A DNA stretch of 64,000 nucleotides from Streptomyces antioxidans. GTDB lineage: Bacteria > Actinomycetota > Actinomycetes > Streptomycetales > Streptomycetaceae. Below, piece by piece: positions 62,777 through 64,000 of this stretch (its first letter is position 1; the number at the start of each line of letters is the position of its first letter). Under the pieces are notes generated by a model. That model ran no database searches and had not been told where the DNA came from. It saw only the letters and a list, made by a program, of their open reading frames with translations. The stretch covers positions 1 to 64,000 of the forward strand of contig NZ_LAKD02000004.1 in NCBI RefSeq assembly GCF_000968685.2, given 5' to 3'. A program made the position numbers and the translations under genes.

Positions 62777-63599
62777 TTTCCAGGCGGCGGGTGGCGATCC
62801 TGAGCAGGGGCGGCGCCATGAGAGAGGTAATCACCGCGGTGAGCACGATAATGGTGTAGGACTCGGTATTAAGTACGCCCAGGCGGAGGCCCACAGCGGC
62901 CACGACGAGTTGCACGACGCCGCGTGCGTTCATGCCAGCGCCGAGTGCGAGGATTTCCCACCGGCCCAGGCGGGAAGTCCATCCGCCCAGCAGAGCGCCG
63001 GCGAACTTCCCCAGGATCGCGACGCCCAGGATGAGACCCGCGCCGGCCAGGACCGCAGGGTCTTTCAGCGCTGCGATGTCCATACGCAGTCCCGCGGTAG
63101 CGAAGAAGACCGGAGCGAGGGTGGCGGAGAGTCCGTTGTTCAACGGTGCAAGCGAGTTGAGACTGGCGGCACCGCTGGTGCCGATCAATATGCCGCCCAA
63201 GAACGCACCGAAAACCGGCTCCAGACCCACCGCCGCGGTGCCCGCCGCGCACACCAGGAGGATCGCGACCGCGGTAACCACCACCGCAGCCGAGCCCTGG
63301 GAGCGCTGAGCACGGCGCAGCACCGCACGGACCAGAGGCCGGCCCAGCACGATCACCACCAGCAGCAGACCAGCCAGATGCGCCACCGGGCCCACCACAG
63401 TGGCAATACGCAGGCCACTGGTAACCAAGGCAGAGACCACAGACAGCAACAACCAGCCGACAACGTCATCCAGGGTCCCGGCAGCCAGGATGAGCTGACC
63501 GACGTCACGGTGGACCAACCCCATGTCCAACAGGGTCTTGGCAATCACCGGGATGGCACTGACACACAGCGCCACGCCAAGGAACACGGCAAAGACCAT
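62724..63599 (-). pseudogene. N-terminally truncated cation:proton antiporter
   Basis: About 291 residues match the second part of a CPA2 antiporter (FLGVALCVSAIPVIAKTLLDMGL, TLDDVVGWLLLSVVSAL, LEPVFGAFLGGILIG, GMNARGVVQLVVAAVGLRLGVL). The normal first ~130 residues with four helices are missing. Upstream the frame stays open but reads as Arg/Cys-rich text unlike a transporter. ATG 63599 starts inside the conserved region, without a clear ribosome site. It may be a dead gene, or a half-length transporter. A complete relative lies at 58862-60238. Confidence 0.65.
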
Positions 63600-64000
63600 G
63601 GGCTCGGCCTGCGGAGGGCACAACACCCGAGGGGTAAGGGTCAGCCACCGGCAACTCAACACCAAAGAACCCAGACCGCACCGTACTACCGAAGCGGTCC
63701 AGCGAGGTCTCATCCGGACTCGACACCGTCCAGACTCGACACCGACGCCACAATCGACACCCTTATCGGCCCGATCGTCTCGGCGACCCATTCCACGGCC
63801 CTCTGCATAGAGAAAGCGCGAAATTCGAACAGATCGCCTCACGCACACGGTGTGCCACCGGCTTACCGGAATGAGCCATTCGACCATCAATTAACGACAG
63901 AGAGCAATGGACATTGCCGCGTAAGTCAGACAAAACGGCACGTTCCGTACTCGGAAATCCCTTGCTAGGACTGTCTCGATTGGGTAACTTTCCAACCAGG
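63600..64000. other. Window end without a convincing gene
   Basis: No recognisable gene is seen in the last 400 bases. Where the missing antiporter N-terminus should be, there is unrelated sequence, so a deletion or insertion junction probably lies near 63600-63650. Confidence 0.45.

Noticed and set aside
62592..63968. Long plus-strand frame across the truncated antiporter
   Set aside because: Antisense shadow with Gln/His/Arg-rich text; the minus strand shows antiporter helices.

Overview
The window looks like the end of a linear Streptomyces replicon (chromosome arm or linear plasmid). GC content is very high, genes overlap by 4 bp in long operons, and the first ~280 bases are a ladder of short palindromes, many with a CTGCG loop, like the archetypal Streptomyces telomere. 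The first gene inward is a telomere-linked helicase of the TtrA type. No rRNA, tRNA or CRISPR array was found.

Layout. (1) 1-3150: telomere and terminal helicase. (2) 3784-16551: catabolic genes and regulators. A flavodoxin-type reductase faces a LysR regulator. An arginase-family / amidase / APC permease / amino-acid dehydrogenase / HglS (2-oxoadipate dioxygenase) operon is divergent from a second LysR. A large FAD/Fe-S D-2-hydroxyacid dehydrogenase follows with its GntR regulator. HglS makes D-2-hydroxyglutarate and the FAD/Fe-S enzyme resembles D-2-hydroxyglutarate dehydrogenases, so together they would feed 2-oxoglutarate. (3) 16777-40370: one long minus-strand NRPS/PKS operon. Transcription order is C-A-T-KS-AT-T-luciferase-like monooxygenase; MFS exporter; T-C-A-T; KS-AT-T with mutated catalytic residues; A domain; shrunken type II thioesterase; C-A-T-TE; acyl-CoA dehydrogenase-like enzyme; serine hydrolase. 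Specificity residues suggest Thr, Val and Ser for three A domains; the fourth is unclear. A perfect Crp-type operator lies upstream. Several domains have lost catalytic residues or internal segments while the reading frames stay open, which is the most unusual feature of the window.

(4) 40912-45670: a hypothetical protein, a SpoIIE/PP2C phosphatase, a tiny secreted Cys protein, decayed insertion-sequence remnants and another hypothetical protein. (5) 45939-48826: a two-gene caspase system, an EACC1-like membrane protein overlapping a caspase / transmembrane / extracellular sensor protein; this is a candidate cell-suicide or conflict system. (6) 49231-53709: ArsR plus CDF metal exporter, MerR divergent from an ABC ATPase, and a DHA2 MFS exporter, with visible palindromic operators. 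(7) 53979-64000: dxs, a peroxiredoxin, an operon of small monooxygenase with a Gly-Gly-Thr repeat tail / cation antiporter / aberrant glycerol-kinase paralogue, tandem repeats, an AraC regulator and an N-terminally truncated second antiporter.

All family assignments come from reading motifs and overall resemblance. No database search was run.
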